From assembly GCA_036267355.1 (NCBI GenBank), contig DATAWG010000079.1, positions 17,300-81,299 of the forward strand: a stretch of DNA of 64,000 bases, in the 5' to 3' direction. Within the stretch, counting starts at the first letter, position 1. Each line of letters starts with the position of its first letter. A program made the position numbers and the translations under genes. The notes under the pieces were generated by a model. It was not told the DNA's origin. It did not search any database and saw only the letters and a list, made by a program, of their open reading frames with translations. Positions 18,522 through 27,839 of this stretch are shown one piece after another. This stretch comes from Pirellulales bacterium. GTDB lineage: Bacteria > Planctomycetota > Planctomycetia > Pirellulales > DATAWG01.

Positions 18522-19049
18522 TTGGCTGGAGCGGCGACCTTGGCGCTGGTACAGGCCGATTTTAATCGCTGGGTGGCGGAGCATGGTCCGGCCCTGTATC
18601 GGATGGCGTATCGCCTGGTCGGCGATCGGCATGAGGCTGAAGACTTGCTTCAAGAGGCGTTCCGTTCCGCCTGGAAAAGCCGAAAGCTGTTTCAGGCCGA
18701 CCGTGGTGAGCGTGCGTGGCTGGCAGCCATTCTGCGGCGGCGGGTCGTCGATCATTGGCGGCATCGCGGTTCGCAGCGATTTCGGCAAATCGAAGGGATC
18801 GCTGAACCGGGCGGTCCGGGCGTGGATCCGTTGGCCAACGATTATTCGGACGAGATGCAAGGCGCGTTGGATGCGATCGCCCCGGAACTAAAGGAAACGC
18901 TGTTGTTGGTGGTCGTCGGCGAATTGACGCACCAAGAGGCGGCCGAGGTGCTCGATGTGCCGTTGGGAACCGTGCTATCGCGCGTGAGCCGAGCACGGAC
19001 GAAGCTGAGAGACCTGTTACTGGCGCGGGCCAGTGCAATGAAAGGATAG
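18522..19049 (+). CDS. ECF-type RNA polymerase sigma factor
   Basis: About 175 residues. Region 2 is FNRWVAEHGPALYRMAYRLV followed by DRHEAEDLLQEAFRSAW (the -10-binding helices). Region 4 is APELKETLLLVVVGELTHQE with VLDVPLGTVLSRVSRART as the recognition helix. There is no ATG where the domain begins; TTG at 18522, preceded by AAGGCAG, is the best start, but TTG/CTG codons a few residues later are possible. The VWA protein gene 83 bases downstream has a membrane-spanning N-terminus and probably belongs to the same system, in place of a classic anti-sigma factor. Confidence 0.85.
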   Translation: MAGAATLALVQADFNRWVAEHGPALYRMAYRLVGDRHEAEDLLQEAFRSAWKSRKLFQADRGERAWLAAILRRRVVDHWRHRGSQRFRQIEGIAEPGGPGVDPLANDYSDEMQGALDAIAPELKETLLLVVVGELTHQEAAEVLDVPLGTVLSRVSRARTKLRDLLLARASAMKG

Positions 19050-19132
19050 GGTCAGGGGATAGGGTTAGGGGTTCGCAACATGAAGGCGTTCGCGTCCATA
19101 ACCCACTACCCCAACGCTAGTTAGGTATTGCT

Positions 19133-21484
19133 GTGTCGGAACATGAAACGCCAAATTCGATCGATCGCCGGTTGCGCAATGTCGCGCTGCCGCCGGGGCT
19201 GTTGCCTCGGCTGCGCGAAATTGCCGCGACGGGAGATGTCGAGTTGGATTTCCTGATTCGCACCGTGCCCCTGCCCGAGGGAACGCTCGATCGGCTGCGG
19301 GCGATCGGCTCGCTTTCGGATTCCGATCTCGACGGCGAACTGCGCGACGTCGAATTGCCGCGCGGGATGCGGCATCGGATCGATCGAGCGGTGCGCTGGG
19401 AGGTACAGCGAGCGCGGTTGATCGGCTGGGCGGTCGCTGCGTCGTTGTTGGCAATCGTCACCGGCCTCGCGATTTGGTCTAGCACCGATCGGAAGGTGGC
19501 TCAGCAGACGAATCAGGCAAATCGTTCGTCGCTCGATCGTCAAGCACAATCGGGCGGCACTGGCCAACCGGCGGATTTCAATCCATCGCACGCCGTGCCG
19601 GCAAAGTTTGCAGGCCAGCAATCCGGCGATCTGACGGCAAAGGGCAGCGCGGGTGGTCATGCCGTGCCCCGAGTGGCGGATGCGGTCGGGCCTCCGTCAT
19701 CGAAGCTGCCGACGAGATATCAATCGAATGATCCCGTTGCGAATAATCCGGCAGCGAATGATCCGGCAGCGAATAATCCGGCAGCGAATAATCCGGCAGC
19801 CGCGACTGTCGCGGAAAGCGGCGTGCCGACACCGGCGAATCCGGAGGATGCCGCCGGTTCCGCCGATTCACCGGCTGTTGCCGAGATGCCGTGGATCGGC
19901 CAGCAGAGCATCTTCGGTGGGCCGGTTGCGGAATTGCCGCCGAATTTGAGGCTCGTGCAAGCGCCATTGGCTCGCGGGGTGAGCGGGCCGCGCGTTTCGG
20001 GCTACGATCTGCTGTCGGAGTTGCGTTGGGGGCGGCATCCTTTCGTCGTGCCGTCGCTGAATCCCGTTTTGCGGCAAAGCCGAGTGCCGATTTGGACGGG
20101 CACTTCGAGCTATGAACTTGCATGCCGGTTGGTGGCTCATGGGCGGTTGCCTCCTCCGGCGCAAGTGCACGCCGAAGATTTTTTGGCTGCAATGGATTAT
20201 GGCTTCCCGCTTCCCAGCAGCGGTCCGCTCGGGATCCGAACGGCTGCGGGTCCGGCTCCCTGGGGTCCGCCGGGCATGGGCCTGATGCAAATCGGCGTTC
20301 AAGCCGCAAAGCTGCCGAGAGACGCGGCGCATGAAACGCATTTGACATTGGTGCTCGACGCTTCCGCCGCGATGCGCGAATCGGGGCGAGCCGATCTAGT
20401 GCAACGGGCTCTGAGCCAATTGGCCGAGCAGATGGGGCCGCGCGATCGGGTGTCGATCGTGGCATTCAATTCGGCCGCAAGGTGGTTGCTGCGGAATGGG
20501 GATCAAGCCGCGATGCAGCGGCTTCTCGCGACGTGGAATGAATCGCATTGGGCCGGTTCGGCAGTCAGCGGTTCGGCTGAGAATTACATGCCGCTCGACG
20601 GGTTGGCCGACATGGCTGCCGGAATCGAGCTGGCAGCCGGTTCCTTGCGATCGGCGAGCGATGCGAAAGCACCCGCGAATGCGAGCCAACGCGCGAACGA
20701 GAGAGTGGACCAGAATGTTGCCGAGAAAATGGTGCTGGTCGCCGATAGTCTCGAGCCGATCGACGATCGCTCGTTGCCGCGGCTGCGCGATCTTCTCCAC
20801 AAAACGGTCGGCGGCGGCGCGAAATGGGAAATGATCGGCCTCGCTCAAGATCCGCCCCTTAGCCCGCAGTGGGACGAATTGGCCGAGATCGGCGGCCATG
20901 CGGTGCGACAGGCCAACACGCCCGACGAATTGTTTCAGCGCCTGAGCGAAACGCTCGCCGGGCGGTCGCAGGTGGTGGCGGCAAGCGTGGAAATGAAAGT
21001 GACCTTCGATCCCGCGGCCGTGAGCCGTTATCGGCTGATCGGCCATGAAATCGGCGCCGGCGGCGGATTGCTGGGAGCACCGCTCGAAGAAGATTTGCGA
21101 TCGGGTCAAGCCGCGACAGCCCTCTACGAAGTGGAACTGAAGCCGGACGGGCCAACGGAAGTTGCCTTCGTCGAGGTGTCGTGGCGAGACCCGGTCGGCG
21201 ACGCGCCGCGGCATATCCGCCAGCCGATCAGCCGGCTGCAATTCGTGGCGACGTGGCGCGAATGTGCGTTGCCGTTGCAAACGGCAGCCATCGCCGCCGA
21301 AGCGGCCGACGTGCTGCGCAATTCGAATCTGCTGCCTGCCAACGCCCATGTGCTCGATCAAGTGGCCGAACTCGCGGCCGAGATGAATCCGGCCCTGGCG
21401 AACCGGCCGAGCGTGGTGCGACTGAAGCAAATCATCGAGCAAGCCCGAACCGCCCGCCCCGGAAGCATTCGCGGTGGATCGTAG
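19133..21484 (+). CDS. Membrane-anchored VWA protein, YfbK/DUF3520-like, with triple N-terminal repeat
   Basis: 783 residues from a GTG. The cytoplasmic N-terminus has three copies of an LR.V.LP.G...RL motif at residues 13, 41 and 69, exactly 28 apart. A transmembrane helix follows (about 96-115), then a low-complexity linker with NNPAA repeats (about 199-223). The rest resembles YfbK-type proteins: an N-terminal YfbK region (about 283-370, ending MDYGFPLPSSGP), a VWA domain (LTLVLDASAAMRESG, about 404-580) and a DUF3520-like C-terminus (VSRYRLIGHE). The MIDAS motif reads D-A-S-A-A, lacking the second Ser. It probably senses something outside and acts on the upstream ECF sigma factor; this is inferred from adjacency and topology. 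Confidence 0.85.
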   Translation: MSEHETPNSIDRRLRNVALPPGLLPRLREIAATGDVELDFLIRTVPLPEGTLDRLRAIGSLSDSDLDGELRDVELPRGMRHRIDRAVRWEVQRARLIGWAVAASLLAIVTGLAIWSSTDRKVAQQTNQANRSSLDRQAQSGGTGQPADFNPSHAVPAKFAGQQSGDLTAKGSAGGHAVPRVADAVGPPSSKLPTRYQSNDPVANNPAANDPAANNPAANNPAAATVAESGVPTPANPEDAAGSADSPAVAEMPWIGQQSIFGGPVAELPPNLRLVQAPLARGVSGPRVSGYDLLSELRWGRHPFVVPSLNPVLRQSRVPIWTGTSSYELACRLVAHGRLPPPAQVHAEDFLAAMDYGFPLPSSGPLGIRTAAGPAPWGPPGMGLMQIGVQAAKLPRDAAHETHLTLVLDASAAMRESGRADLVQRALSQLAEQMGPRDRVSIVAFNSAARWLLRNGDQAAMQRLLATWNESHWAGSAVSGSAENYMPLDGLADMAAGIELAAGSLRSASDAKAPANASQRANERVDQNVAEKMVLVADSLEPIDDRSLPRLRDLLHKTVGGGAKWEMIGLAQDPPLSPQWDELAEIGGHAVRQANTPDELFQRLSETLAGRSQVVAASVEMKVTFDPAAVSRYRLIGHEIGAGGGLLGAPLEEDLRSGQAATALYEVELKPDGPTEVAFVEVSWRDPVGDAPRHIRQPISRLQFVATWRECALPLQTAAIAAEAADVLRNSNLLPANAHVLDQVAELAAEMNPALANRPSVVRLKQIIEQARTARPGSIRGGS
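19727..19801 (+). repeat. In-frame 15-bp tandem repeat, five copies
   Basis: Five units of AATAATCCGGCAGCG (with small changes) encode N-(N/D)-P-(A/V)-A inside the linker of the VWA protein. The length is a multiple of three, so copy-number change would keep the frame. Confidence 0.9.
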
Positions 21485-21700
21485 AGCGATCGCTGAAGGG
21501 CACTTCGGCTGCCTGGCGGCGCTCAACACGCGGCAGCACGAACGTAACATCGGGCCTGCGACCGTCCCTCGCTAACGCTTCGGGCTAGTGTTCGGGTTGG
21601 CGGCGTACCTCGTAGCCCACAGCGTTAGCCAGGGACGGGCAACCAAACGGCGACGCTTTTCACCATCCGCACCCACTAAGCAATCGCAGATGGTTCCTTG
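21485..21700. repeat. Gap with two copies of the AGCCCGAAGC repeat
   Basis: CCCTCGCTAACGCTTCGGGCT at 21566-21586 is the complement of the unit seen at 3682, and a diverged direct copy lies at 21614-21635, so they form a loose inverted pair between two convergent genes. No gene is seen. Confidence 0.7.
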
Positions 21701-23770
21701 TCAGCGTTGCGGGCTCGAGGGTCCGATGTCGAACTCGATCGGGGTGGTGCGGACCACCGCGCGCAGCACTTCCGCCACGCTCCACGCCTGCGCCGCGCAG
21801 CCGCGGGCGGTGTACGGCGCTTCGGCGTCGAAGATCTCGCTGATCGAGCCGAGGCAGGCTTCGCCCAAATGCGCGGAAAAGCCGGTCAGGAATTCGCGCG
21901 CCGTCGCAATGCGATCGGGATAGACCTTTAGCCAAGCGTCGATGAACGGGCCCATCAGCCAAGCCCAAACAGTGCCCTGATGGTACGCTGCGTCACGGGC
22001 GCGCAAATCGCCGTCGTAGCGCGGCTGATATTCCGGTTCGCCGGGGGCTAAAGTGCGCAGGCCCATCGGTGTGAGCAATTTCTGCACGACGACGTCGAGC
22101 ACCGGCCTCCAGCGCCGATCGTCGAGAACCGGATTGGGAAGCGAAATCGCGAAGATCTGGTTTGGCCGCATGGACGGATCATCTCCCTTTTCGCCGTCGA
22201 CCACGTCGTATAACCAGCCGCGATTCTCGCACCAAAATCGCCGATTGAACGATTCGCGAGCGCGATCGGCGTGGCGCGTCATTTCGTCGGCCGTGGCCCG
22301 TTCTTCCATATCGCCGAGCCAGGCGGCCATCAGCCGCAGGGCGTTGTACCAAAGGGCATTGATCTCGACCGGCTTGCCACGGCGCGGGGTGACCACCCAG
22401 TCGCCCATCTTGGCGTCCATCCACGTGAGCTGGTAACCAATTTCGCCTTCGCGCAGCAGACCATCGTCAGGGTCCATGCCGATGCCGAATCGCGTTCCGC
22501 GGAGGTGATGGGCAATGATGTCTTTCAGCGTCGGCATGAGCAGCTGCAAGGTGGGCCGATCGCCGGTGGCTTGCAGGTAGCGGTCGAGGGCGTGGAAATA
22601 CCAGAGCGTCGCATCGGCGGTGTGGTATAACCCCGCCTTTTCCCCTTCGGGAAATAGATTCGGGATCAGTCCATCGCGGACATATTGCGCGAAGGTGCGC
22701 AGGATATAGCCCGCTTCGGTTTGGCGGCCGGTGCGGAGCGTGAGCCCTTCGAGGCTGATCATCGTGTCGCGGCCCCAATCGGTGAACCAATGGTATCCGG
22801 CGATCACGGAGCGAATTTCATCGCCGGCGGCGTGGCTGCGGACGGCATCGGCGAGTCGCGTCGTGGGGGTGATGATGAATTGATCCGCCGCGAGGACCAG
22901 CTCGGCGGCAAAGCCCGACTGCGCTCGCGGATCGGCACCGACCAACAGACGTTGGCGGCGTTCGGTTTCGGCGGTGATCGCTGCCGCCGGCGGCACGGCG
23001 AGGATCGTCTCCCACGACTCGCTCGACGCGATGAGCGTGATCTGATTGCCGGCTGAAAGATCGGCTCCGAAATGGCCCGGCGACCAGAGCGATTCCCGAT
23101 CGTCATAGCCGCGTTCGCGCTCGACGGCATATTCGCTTTCCGACATCCGTCCGCCATCGAGCACCAACACGCCCGGATGACCACAGAGTTGCATCCGCAA
23201 TGGCGGCAGGTTCGGCGAGTTGATTTCGTAGCGGCCTTCCGCCGCGAGCACGGAATAAGGCTTAGCCGACTGCATGTCGACCGGCTCGTGATGTGGCCGG
23301 AAGTGAAGCCACGGGCGCAACCGCAGTCGCACCGGCTTGTTTCCTTCCAGCAGCCTGTAGGTGAGATGCACCGTATTGCTGCGGTAGGGGAGCAGGATGC
23401 GGCGCTCGAGCACATGCGATTCGACTTCGTAGTGCCAAACAGGCAAGCCGAATTCGAGCGAGAAGCTGGCGAGCGTCGCCGCCTCGGGCGACGTCGAATC
23501 GTGAAGCGAATCGCCGCTGAGGATCGCTCGGGTGCCGTTCGGCAAGGAAATTTCTTCGGCGATATGGTTGAACATCATCATTCGGCCGAAGGGAGATTGC
23601 AGCGCGGCCACGAGCAGCCCGTGATATCGCCGAGTGCAAATTCCCGACACGGTGCCGGATGCGTAGCCGCCGAGGCCGTTGGTCACGAGCCATTCGCGCC
23701 GCAACAGTTGCTGCGAATTGTGGCGTTCGGCGAGCGACCACGGCGTGCGATGAATGGTGGGCAGTTTCAT
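21701..23770 (-). CDS. Glycogen debranching enzyme, amylo-alpha-1,6-glucosidase family
   Basis: 689 residues from the ATG at 23770. The N-terminal domain has the family opening REWLVTNGLGGYASGTVSG, and TRRYHGLLVAAL follows. The C-terminal (alpha/alpha)6 glucosidase domain carries WFTDWGRDTMISLEGLTL, LWYFHALDRYLQATGD and AYHQGTVWAWLMGPFIDAW. Such enzymes remove alpha-1,6 branches during glycogen breakdown in the cytoplasm. It is the third gene of a minus-strand run after two treZ paralogues, 37 bases after the second, so an alpha-glucan/trehalose operon is likely. An in-frame start at 23902 lies inside the preceding gene and was not used. Confidence 0.92.
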   Translation of the reverse strand: MKLPTIHRTPWSLAERHNSQQLLRREWLVTNGLGGYASGTVSGICTRRYHGLLVAALQSPFGRMMMFNHIAEEISLPNGTRAILSGDSLHDSTSPEAATLASFSLEFGLPVWHYEVESHVLERRILLPYRSNTVHLTYRLLEGNKPVRLRLRPWLHFRPHHEPVDMQSAKPYSVLAAEGRYEINSPNLPPLRMQLCGHPGVLVLDGGRMSESEYAVERERGYDDRESLWSPGHFGADLSAGNQITLIASSESWETILAVPPAAAITAETERRQRLLVGADPRAQSGFAAELVLAADQFIITPTTRLADAVRSHAAGDEIRSVIAGYHWFTDWGRDTMISLEGLTLRTGRQTEAGYILRTFAQYVRDGLIPNLFPEGEKAGLYHTADATLWYFHALDRYLQATGDRPTLQLLMPTLKDIIAHHLRGTRFGIGMDPDDGLLREGEIGYQLTWMDAKMGDWVVTPRRGKPVEINALWYNALRLMAAWLGDMEERATADEMTRHADRARESFNRRFWCENRGWLYDVVDGEKGDDPSMRPNQIFAISLPNPVLDDRRWRPVLDVVVQKLLTPMGLRTLAPGEPEYQPRYDGDLRARDAAYHQGTVWAWLMGPFIDAWLKVYPDRIATAREFLTGFSAHLGEACLGSISEIFDAEAPYTARGCAAQAWSVAEVLRAVVRTTPIEFDIGPSSPQR

Positions 23771-23807
23771 CCGAGATAGGGCTCCGTGTCGTGAGCGAGG
23801 GATCCCC

Positions 23808-25691
23808 TCATTCGATAAATACAGGGTATAGCACAACTGCCGTTTCGCCGGGAATATGCCAGCCTTCGGGTGTGTCGAGCGGCGGGGTGCCGTTGCCGCC
23901 ATAACGCGGGTCTTCGCTCGACCACAAGATGCTCCAGCGGGCGCCGCTCGGCGGCGCGATCAATGGCTGTCCGATCGATTCGCGCCGCAGGTCGCGGCCG
24001 AAATTCACGATCGCTAGTCGAGTCGCTTCGTCATCGGAAAGAAATCGCAACAAGAACGCGTCGGGGCCAAGCGTTGCGCCGTGAATTCGAGTCGCATCGT
24101 GCCGGGAGAGAACTGGATCTTCGCGCCGCAAGCGGAGCAAATCCCGATGCATTTCGTACACTTGGGCGTGCCGCCGGCGATCGCCGAAATCGAGCTTGCA
24201 GCGGCGGAAGACCTCGGGGTCGCACGGTTCCGGCAGTCGCGATTGAATTTCCGGCAACGCGTAGGAGCGGAACTGCGAGAGAAACTTCGCCCGGCCTCGG
24301 GCGACTCCAGGGGCCTCCTGCGCCGCGCAATCGTTGAAATAACAAAACGGCGCCGACGAGGCGAATTCCTGCCCTTGAAAAAGCATCGGCGTTTGCGGCA
24401 TCAACAAGAACAGCGCAGTCGCTGCCCGATACCGTCCGCGGCTCGTCAATTCGTGCGCTCGCAATCCGGTCGGCGAATTGGCCAACTGATCGTGGTTTTG
24501 CAAAAAGTTGATGAATCGCTCGGCGGGGATATCGAGCGCCGGGGAGCCGCGTGGGCCGTCTTGCCATGCATAGCGCTGACCCTGAAAAAGGTAGCCCCAC
24601 TTCGCGCAGGCGATGAATTCCTCGGCCGAGCCTTCGTAGTCGCTATAATAGGCTTCGCGGCGGCCGGTGAGCCGCGCCATTGCCGTGTGGTGGAAGTCGT
24701 CGTTCGCGAGCGCGTCGAGTTCGCAGCCCCCTGCGTCAACCGGGCGGAGCAATTCGGCCCGCTGCGGCTCGTTTTCGCCGGCCACGATGACGCGGCGCGC
24801 GCCGGCCGTTTGGCGGGCCTCGCGGGCCAGCTCGCGCAAGATGTGGCTTATCGAATGGTCGTGGAACGCTTGCGTGGCGTCGATGCGCATCCCGTCGAGA
24901 TGATATTCGCCGACCCAGTGCTTCACATTCGCGAGGAAGAATTCACGGACCGGACCGGATTGCTCGCCGTCGAAATTGATCGCCGAGCCCCATTCGTTCT
25001 CGTAGCGCTGCGAATAATAGGCGCCGGAAAATGGCCGCAGCAGGCGCTCGCCGACGGTTCCGAAATGGTTGTACACCACATCCAGAATCACGGCGATCCG
25101 ATTGCGGTGTGCTTCATCGACGAATCGGCGGAAATCGTCGGGCAGGCCATAGAGATGCGTGGGGGCGAATTGATTCGCGTTGTCGTAGCTCCAGCCGAAG
25201 CGGCCTGGAAACTCGGCCACCGGCATCAACTCCACGACCGTGATTCCCAGCGACGCCAGCTCCGGCAACTGCGTTGCCGCGGCGCTCCAAGCGCCCTCCG
25301 GAGTGAACGTGCCGATGTGCATTTCATAAAACACCTGACCGGAGATCGACGGTCCGGACCAGTCCGAATCGTCCCATCGATAGCCGCTCGGATCGACCAA
25401 TTCCGAGGGTCCTTCGGGCCCTTCGGGTTGGAACCGGGACGCGGGGTCGGGCCACAGGTCGTCGCCCTCATCCAGGCGGAAGCGATACCGATCCCCGACC
25501 GTGGCACTCGTCGCGAAGCCCGAAAAATATCCCCCCTCCTCACGTGCCAGTTTCACCGCAGGGCAGCGTCTTGGCGCTTCGAACTCGATTTCCACGCTTT
25601 GGCAATCCGGAGCCCAAACCCGGAAATGCACTCCCTCCGGCGCGAGTTCGGCGCCGATCGGAAGTTGGCGGGTGAGGGCGTGGGTAGCCAT
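23808..25691 (-). CDS. treZ: Malto-oligosyltrehalose trehalohydrolase, GH13 (second paralogue)
   Basis: 627 residues from the ATG at 25691, 22 bases after the stop of the other treZ. TreZ releases trehalose from maltooligosyl trehalose. An N-terminal CBM48-like domain (GVHFRVWAPDCQSVEIEF) leads into the GH13 barrel: GQVFYEMHIGTFTPEG, ILDVVYNHFG, nucleophile Asp in YHLDGMRIDATQAFHD, acid Glu in VIVAGENEPQ, and FLQNHDQLANS. The end (LWSSEDPRYGGNGTPPL) is nearly shared with the upstream paralogue, indicating duplication. Compared with it, the Asp-region context and the GTVGERLLRPFSG loop differ, so the specificities may differ. No treY is in the window. Confidence 0.88.
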   Translation of the reverse strand: MATHALTRQLPIGAELAPEGVHFRVWAPDCQSVEIEFEAPRRCPAVKLAREEGGYFSGFATSATVGDRYRFRLDEGDDLWPDPASRFQPEGPEGPSELVDPSGYRWDDSDWSGPSISGQVFYEMHIGTFTPEGAWSAAATQLPELASLGITVVELMPVAEFPGRFGWSYDNANQFAPTHLYGLPDDFRRFVDEAHRNRIAVILDVVYNHFGTVGERLLRPFSGAYYSQRYENEWGSAINFDGEQSGPVREFFLANVKHWVGEYHLDGMRIDATQAFHDHSISHILRELAREARQTAGARRVIVAGENEPQRAELLRPVDAGGCELDALANDDFHHTAMARLTGRREAYYSDYEGSAEEFIACAKWGYLFQGQRYAWQDGPRGSPALDIPAERFINFLQNHDQLANSPTGLRAHELTSRGRYRAATALFLLMPQTPMLFQGQEFASSAPFCYFNDCAAQEAPGVARGRAKFLSQFRSYALPEIQSRLPEPCDPEVFRRCKLDFGDRRRHAQVYEMHRDLLRLRREDPVLSRHDATRIHGATLGPDAFLLRFLSDDEATRLAIVNFGRDLRRESIGQPLIAPPSGARWSILWSSEDPRYGGNGTPPLDTPEGWHIPGETAVVLYPVFIE

Positions 25692-25713
25692 GGGAACGGT
25701 CGCGATTTGGGTT

Positions 25714-27711
25714 CTATCGAGGCGGCGTCGATTCCTCGGCGTTTTGCGGCGATAGAACCAGCGTGGCGTGGGCAGGCAAATACCATTCGGTCTGGAGCAA
25801 TGGCGGAGTGCCGCAACCGCCGTAACGCGGATCTTCGCTCGACCACAATAGCTGCCAATCCTTGCCCGGCGGCAACGCCAAAAGCGGTTCCGATGGCGGC
25901 ACGAACTCCAAATCGCGGCCAAGATTCACCAGCAACAATCGATCGTCGCCGTCTGCGCCCAGATATCGCAACATGAAGGCTTCGGCCGCGAGCACCGCCC
26001 CGTGCACCCGATCGGACCGCTGCGCGGCAAACACCCGGTCTTCCCTTCGCAAGCGAAGCAGATCGCAGTGCAAGGCGTAGGCAGCCGCATGGGATTCCCG
26101 TTCGCGGAGATCGAGCTTGCATTGGGCAAATGTGCCTGGATCGCCGGGATCGGCGAAAAAGCTCGCGGCATCGGCGCCGGTCAGACTGCGAAATTGCCGC
26201 AGCGATTCCTGCCGGCCATCGCGCACGAGGCTACCGAGTTCGACGTCATGATCGGCGAAAAACAAGAAGGGCGCGGAGGCACAAAATTCCTGTCCCTGAA
26301 ACAACAGAGGCGTGCCGGGAGCCAAGAGCATTAACGCCGTTAGCGCCCGATGCCGGCCGAGCGAGCCGATCTGATGCGCCCGCAATCCCTGCGCGGAATT
26401 GGCGACTTGATCGTGGTTTTGCAGAAAGATGACGAACTGCGATCCCGGCAGGTCGAATGCCGGCGTGCCGCGGCGATGCTCTTGCCGAGCGTTCCATTGG
26501 CCCTGGTAGAGATAACCCCACTTCACCGCGGAAATTAATTCTTGCGGCGTGCCATGGTAATCGCCGTAGTAATATTCGCCATGGCCGGTGAGCGCGACAC
26601 GGGCCGCATGATGAAAATCGTCGTTCCACGCGGCATCGAGACCAAAGCCGCCTTGGTCTGTCGGTCGCAGCAGCCGCGCTTCTTGAAATTCATTCTCCGC
26701 GGTGACGATTGTCTTTCGAGATCCAGCGGCTTCGCGAACACGGCGGGTGATCGCGGCAAGGATGTGATCGGGCGAATCGTCGACGATCGCCTGCACCGCA
26801 TCGAGCCGCAACCCGTCGAGATGAAATTCGTCGATCCAATATCCCGCGTTAACGATGAAAAACTCGCGCACCGGATGGGAATTGGCGCCATCGAAATTGA
26901 TGGCGTCGCCCCAGTCGGTGCGATGGCGTTTGGAAATATAGTCGGCCGAGAATTGCCCAAGGTAATTGCCCGAAGGACCGAAATGGTTGTAAACGACATC
27001 CAAGATCACGCCCATGCCATGCCGATGCGCCTCGTCGACGAAGCGGCGAAAATCGTCGGGCGTGCCGTAAAGCCGCGTCGGCGCAAACAGGTCGACGCCG
27101 TCGTAGCCCCAGCCGAATCGCCCCTGAAACTCGGCCACGGGCATCACCTCGAGCACCGTAATCCCCGTTTGCGCCAGTAGCGGCAATTGCTCGATGGCGG
27201 CTGTCCAAGTTCCTTCCGGCGTGAAAGTGCCGATGTGCATTTCGTAAATGATCTGGCCCAATCGCGAAATACCTGGCCACGCCTGGTCGTGCCATTGATA
27301 CATCGCCGGATCGACGATTGCCGACGCACCCTCGACACCATCGGGTTGCCAGCGGGAGGCCGGGTCGGGGTAGCAATCATTGCCGTCGTCGAGGCAAAAG
27401 CCATATCGCCAACCGGCGACTGCGTCCGGCAGGAAGCCGCTGAAATAGCCGTCAGCCTCGGCCGTGAGGTTTACCGAAACACCGGTGTATGCGGCGCGTG
27501 TCGGCGTTTTCCGCCGGTTTGCGGATGGATTGTCGTCGCTCGCACTGCGCTCAAGGACGACTGCCACTCGCTTGCGCCGCGGCGCCCAAACGCGAAAATG
27601 CACGCCACCCCCCGCCCGGCATTCGGCGCCGATGGGCATGCGGCGACTCGCTAGTTCGCGGGTTTCCTGCAATATCGACGTTTCGTCTGGCCGTTCGGTG
27701 GTCGTCTGCAT
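25714..27711 (-). CDS. treZ: Malto-oligosyltrehalose trehalohydrolase, GH13 (first paralogue)
   Basis: 665 residues from the ATG at 27711; Met at residue 25 of this form is another possible start. It has the CBM48-like domain (GGVHFRVWAPRRKRVAVVL) with an insert of about 20 residues relative to the second paralogue, then GQIIYEMHIGTFTPEG, LDVVYNHFGPSGNYLG (the standard TreZ loop), nucleophile Asp in FHLDGLRLDAVQAI, Glu in IVTAENEFQ and FLQNHDQVANS. This copy is closer to canonical TreZ. It heads the minus-strand run treZ-treZ-debranching enzyme and is divergent from the Ku gene, with the 128-base gap as the likely shared promoter region. Confidence 0.9.
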   Translation of the reverse strand: MQTTTERPDETSILQETRELASRRMPIGAECRAGGGVHFRVWAPRRKRVAVVLERSASDDNPSANRRKTPTRAAYTGVSVNLTAEADGYFSGFLPDAVAGWRYGFCLDDGNDCYPDPASRWQPDGVEGASAIVDPAMYQWHDQAWPGISRLGQIIYEMHIGTFTPEGTWTAAIEQLPLLAQTGITVLEVMPVAEFQGRFGWGYDGVDLFAPTRLYGTPDDFRRFVDEAHRHGMGVILDVVYNHFGPSGNYLGQFSADYISKRHRTDWGDAINFDGANSHPVREFFIVNAGYWIDEFHLDGLRLDAVQAIVDDSPDHILAAITRRVREAAGSRKTIVTAENEFQEARLLRPTDQGGFGLDAAWNDDFHHAARVALTGHGEYYYGDYHGTPQELISAVKWGYLYQGQWNARQEHRRGTPAFDLPGSQFVIFLQNHDQVANSAQGLRAHQIGSLGRHRALTALMLLAPGTPLLFQGQEFCASAPFLFFADHDVELGSLVRDGRQESLRQFRSLTGADAASFFADPGDPGTFAQCKLDLRERESHAAAYALHCDLLRLRREDRVFAAQRSDRVHGAVLAAEAFMLRYLGADGDDRLLLVNLGRDLEFVPPSEPLLALPPGKDWQLLWSSEDPRYGGCGTPPLLQTEWYLPAHATLVLSPQNAEESTPPR

Positions 27712-27839
27712 TTTCACGGGCCTATGCAATGTCCGTGCCGCGCCCAGCGACCGACTGGCCACAGGTCTTCCCCCGTCCGGCCCAGCTTTTGCTAGCATTG
27801 CTAGCAATCTTTTCCTGCCAGTCTCCCAGGAAGGCCATC

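Noticed and set aside
24081-25976. 631-codon open frame on the plus strand opposite treZ
   Set aside because: It is the antisense shadow of two GH13 genes with clear catalytic motifs. Long antisense frames are expected in GC-rich DNA, and the product has no recognisable domain.
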